Origin: Saccharopolyspora montiporae
GTDB taxonomy: Bacteria; Actinomycetota; Actinomycetes; Mycobacteriales; Pseudonocardiaceae
Reading direction: 5' to 3'
Assembly: GCF_015209505.1 (NCBI RefSeq)
Contig: NZ_JADEYC010000007.1
Location: 124,001-188,000, forward strand
DNA length: 64,000 bases
In this document: in pieces, positions 61,471 to 64,000 of the stretch
How the letters are laid out: each line of letters begins with the position of its first letter
How positions within the stretch are numbered: the first letter of the stretch is position 1
The notes under the pieces: generated by a model
Told to the model about the DNA's origin: nothing
Database searches by the model: none
Seen by the model: the letters and a program-made list of their open reading frames with translations, nothing else
Position numbers and translations under genes: made by a program

Positions 61471-61512
61471 CCACCGTTCCACGATCCCGCACCCGAGGAG
61501 GTGTGTGCGCCC

Positions 61513-63006
61513 ATGTCCGTGCGCACTCGAAACATCCGCCGCATCGCCGGCTTATCGGCCTGCGCGCTGGTGCTGTCCGGCTGCTTCGCCAACACCGGAG
61601 CTGGCGGCCGGGACGAGGGCAGGCTCGGGGTGGCGCTGGCCTTCCAGCCCGCCGCCGACATGTCGCCCTACAGCGACGACGCGATCCTGCTCAGCAAGAT
61701 CGGCACCACCGAAACGCTCACCGTCCTCGACCGCGAGGGCAACCCGCAACCGGGCCTGGCCGAGGACTGGGAGCAGACCTCGCCGGACACGCTGCGGATG
61801 ACCCTGCGCCCGGGCGCCTCGTTCCACGACGGCACTCCGGCCACGGCCGAGCACGCGGCCGCCGCGCTGCAGCACGCCGCGGAGGCCACGACTCCCCCGC
61901 GGTCGCTGCAGGGGGTGCAGCTGCGCGCGCGGGCGGCGGGCGAGCGCACCCTGGAGGTCTCCACCGACCGGCCCGATCCGATCCTGGCGCAGCGGTTGTC
62001 GGCGCCCGAGCTGGCGATCCTGTCCCCCGCCGCGTACCGGGAGGACTCCGACTCGCCCGATCCGGTGCGCGCGGGCACCGGCCCCTACGTGCTCGACGAG
62101 GTGCACGGCAGCAGCGGTGCCGCGCTCAGCGCCAACCGCGAGTACTGGGGCGGTCCGCCGCAAGCGACCGGGGTCGACGTGCGGTTCATCGCCGACAGCG
62201 CGACGCGGACCAACGCGCTGCGCGCCGGGGAGGTCGACATCGTCGACAACGTGCCGGTGCCGCAGCTGCCCGCGCTGGGCGAGCACGAGGTGCTCGACTT
62301 CCCGCTACCGCGCCTGGTCGGCGCGCACCTCAACACCCAGCGCGGCCCGTTCACCGATCCCGGGCTGCGCGCGGCCGCCCGGGAAGCCGTGGACGCGCGG
62401 GCGATCACCGAGTCGCTCTACGCGGGAAGCGCCGATCCGGCGCGCGGCCTGTTCGGACCGGCCAGCCCGTGGGCGGGCTCGGATCCGCAGCACAGCACCG
62501 AACCCGGGACGCCGCGGGGCGAGCCGATCCGGATCGCCACCTACGACGAGCGCCCGGAACTGCCCGAGGCGGCTTCGGTGGTGGCCGAAAAGCTTCGGGC
62601 GGCGGGATTCCGGGTGGAGGACGTGGTGGTGCAGGAGTACTCCACCATGGAATCCGACCTGCTGGACGGCGCCTACGACGTGGTCATCGGTACCCGGTCG
62701 TACGGCGTGGACACCGGTGACCCGATCAGCTACCTGAGCACCGACTGGACGTGCGACGGCAGCTACAACCTCTCGCTGCTGTGCGATCCCGGCATCGACC
62801 GCGCGGTGCAGGACGCGGCCGGTGCGGACGTCGACCAGCGCAAGCGGGAGGCGGTGCGCATCGCCGATCGCGTGGTCGGCACCGACGCGGTGCTCCCGCT
62901 GGCCCACGAGCGCACCCGGATCGGCACCGCGCCGCAGGTGCACGGGGTCGCCGAGGACAGCTTCGACCGCCGGTTGATCACCGCGGAAACGGGTGGGGAC
63001 GCATGA
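61513..63006 (+). CDS. ABC substrate-binding lipoprotein, family 5
   Basis: A 497-residue lipoprotein. Signal MSVRTRNIRRIAGLSACALV with lipobox LSGC (Cys24). Family-5 landmarks are present: TLRPGASFHDGTPATAEHAA, GTGPYVLDEVHG, RFIADSATRTNALRAGEVDIVDN and TRSYGVDTGDPISYL. In this operon the ligand could be a metal-chelate complex, as CntA-type proteins bind, or a peptide. AGGAGG lies about ten bases before the ATG, and the stop overlaps the permease start. Confidence 0.9.
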   Translation: MSVRTRNIRRIAGLSACALVLSGCFANTGAGGRDEGRLGVALAFQPAADMSPYSDDAILLSKIGTTETLTVLDREGNPQPGLAEDWEQTSPDTLRMTLRPGASFHDGTPATAEHAAAALQHAAEATTPPRSLQGVQLRARAAGERTLEVSTDRPDPILAQRLSAPELAILSPAAYREDSDSPDPVRAGTGPYVLDEVHGSSGAALSANREYWGGPPQATGVDVRFIADSATRTNALRAGEVDIVDNVPVPQLPALGEHEVLDFPLPRLVGAHLNTQRGPFTDPGLRAAAREAVDARAITESLYAGSADPARGLFGPASPWAGSDPQHSTEPGTPRGEPIRIATYDERPELPEAASVVAEKLRAAGFRVEDVVVQEYSTMESDLLDGAYDVVIGTRSYGVDTGDPISYLSTDWTCDGSYNLSLLCDPGIDRAVQDAAGADVDQRKREAVRIADRVVGTDAVLPLAHERTRIGTAPQVHGVAEDSFDRRLITAETGGDA

Positions 63007-64000
63007 CCGCCCTCGCCGCCCGCGCCGGCGCGTTCCCCGCGATCCGCGGTCTGCTGGTGGTGTTCGGTTCGCTGAGCGGGCTGGCGCTGCTGGTGGGGTC
63101 GCTGCCGTGGCTGAGCGGCGACGATCCCGCGCAGACGATCCTGCGCGCGCGGTCGGCCGAGCGGGAGCTGGATCCGGCCGTGCTGGCCGATATCCGCGCA
63201 GAGGCCGGGATTCCGGCCGACCCGGTGTCCGGCACGCTGAGCTGGTTGGCCGGCGCCCTCCGCGGCGATTTCGGGAACTCCTGGATCACCGGCGCGCCGG
63301 TGTCGCCGTCGGTGGTGCAGGCACTGGGCATTTCGATGACCCTGGCCGGGTGCGCGGCCGCGGTGAGCCTGGTGGTCGGCCTGCTGGTGCTGGCGCCGAG
63401 CGTGTGGCGGGCCACCGGAACCGGCGAGCCCGTCGGGAACGGGGCGGCCGCGACCGGCGCCGCGTTGGCAGCGCTACCCGAGTTCCTCATCGCAGCACTG
63501 CTGCTCGTGGTGGTGTCCGTCCACTGGGGACTCGCGCCCACGTCGGGGTGGACCGGACCGGCCAACATCCCGCTGCCCGCGCTGGCACTGGGCCTGCCCG
63601 CGGCCGGGGTGCTCAGCAGGGTGTTGGCCTCGGCGGTGGACAGCACGCTGGCCGAGACCTGGGTGCGCACCTGGCGGGCCACCGGATTCCGCCGCGCGGT
63701 GCTGGCCCGGGCCCTGGCACACCGGGCCGTGGCCGTGGCAGTACCGCAGCTGGTGCTGCTGTTCGTCGGTCTGCTCGGTTCGGGCATCATCATCGAGACG
63801 ATCTTCGCGATCCCGGGCCTGGGCGCGACCGCGCTGGAGGGCGTTCTCGCCCAAGACCTCCCGCTGGTGCAGGCGTGCGTGCTGGTGCTCGTGCTGCTCG
63901 GCCTCGCGCTGGGCGGGCTGGGCATCCTCGCGCACCGCGCCGCGCTGGGCAGCGCCCTGCGCACGTCCGGGATGGCACCGAGCCGCGCGGCCACCCGAGG
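63003..64000 (+). CDS. Peptide/nickel-type ABC permease (partial at window edge)
   Basis: A DppB-like permease, 332 residues visible, open at the right edge. An N-terminal helix is followed by the external region LADIRAEAGIPADPVSGTLSWLAGALRGDFGNSW, then five helices. The DppB C-terminal signature is GLLGSGIIIETIFAIPGLGATALEGVLAQDLPLVQACVLVLVLLGLAL. The usual protein ends about 15 residues after that, whereas this frame continues (ALGSALRTSGMAPSRAATR), so it may be slightly extended or fused to the second permease. ATGA overlap with the lipoprotein. Confidence 0.88.
   Translation, partial: MTALAARAGAFPAIRGLLVVFGSLSGLALLVGSLPWLSGDDPAQTILRARSAERELDPAVLADIRAEAGIPADPVSGTLSWLAGALRGDFGNSWITGAPVSPSVVQALGISMTLAGCAAAVSLVVGLLVLAPSVWRATGTGEPVGNGAAATGAALAALPEFLIAALLLVVVSVHWGLAPTSGWTGPANIPLPALALGLPAAGVLSRVLASAVDSTLAETWVRTWRATGFRRAVLARALAHRAVAVAVPQLVLLFVGLLGSGIIIETIFAIPGLGATALEGVLAQDLPLVQACVLVLVLLGLALGGLGILAHRAALGSALRTSGMAPSRAATR

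Noticed and set aside
1..64000. tRNA/rRNA genes, CRISPR arrays, insertion sequences
   Set aside because: No cloverleaf with conserved T-loop, no spaced direct repeats and no transposase motifs were seen in the intergenic regions.

Overview
The window is very GC-rich DNA with strong third-position GC bias, many GTG starts, ATGA/GTGA stop-start overlaps and no recognisable RNA genes, which points to an actinomycete chromosome. A 177-residue four-EF-hand protein at 35186-35719 closely resembles calerythrin, the calcium-binding protein known from Saccharopolyspora, so a Saccharopolyspora-like (Pseudonocardiales) host is the best guess. The genes look accessory: transport, catabolism, regulation and secondary metabolism rather than housekeeping.

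Layout. (1) 1-4229, minus: a peptide/nickel-type ABC importer (family-5 lipoprotein, two permeases, one ATPase running off the left edge), divergent from a TetR gene with a readable leaderless promoter and operator. (2) 5134-9039: membrane protein YqeB-like, cysteine dioxygenase plus rhodanese (cysteine sulfur oxidation), CBS-pair and STAS proteins, and a deaminase. (3) 9243-24820: a catabolic region with a GntR regulator, a four-carbon acid-sugar kinase and partner dehydrogenase, three paralogous 3-ketosteroid-dehydrogenase-like flavoproteins, an AroE-like dehydrogenase, a TIM-barrel isomerase, an MHS-family transporter, two near-twin LysR regulators, an SDR, a YciI protein and a zinc alcohol dehydrogenase. 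This suggests oxidation or aromatisation of a polyhydroxylated or alicyclic acid. (4) 24827-32898: a BCCT osmolyte transporter, an ABC-F ribosome-protection-type gene behind a six-codon leader peptide and an intrinsic terminator (probable attenuation), a VOC protein, CsaA, a methyltransferase, and an MFS exporter divergent from a LysR.

(5) 33237-52569: a possible biosynthetic locus. It begins with a small secreted protein coupled to a nucleotide-sugar dehydrogenase and the calerythrin. It continues as two divergent, translationally coupled arms around 41461-41795. The left arm holds two Gfo/Idh/MocA oxidoreductases, a TIM-barrel isomerase, an M20 amidohydrolase, an Ldh2-type dehydrogenase and an unrecognised protein. 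The right arm holds two DegT aminotransferases, a UbiA prenyltransferase, an FAD oxidoreductase, two AMP-forming ligases, a methyltransferase, a tandem CoA-transferase and an AhpD-like protein. There is no PKS or NRPS in view. I cannot name the product.

(6) 52719-58201: two luciferase-like monooxygenases (one SsuD-like), a MatC-like carboxylate transporter, a TetR, an NmrA-like protein and an orphan. (7) 58500-64000: a Fur/Zur-type inverted repeat overlaps the start of a coupled operon of two peptide/nickel-type ABC ATPases, an MFS protein, a family-5 lipoprotein and a permease running off the right edge. The gene content parallels the opine-metallophore (Cnt) transport systems, so a zinc-responsive metallophore export/import system is the most testable new idea here.
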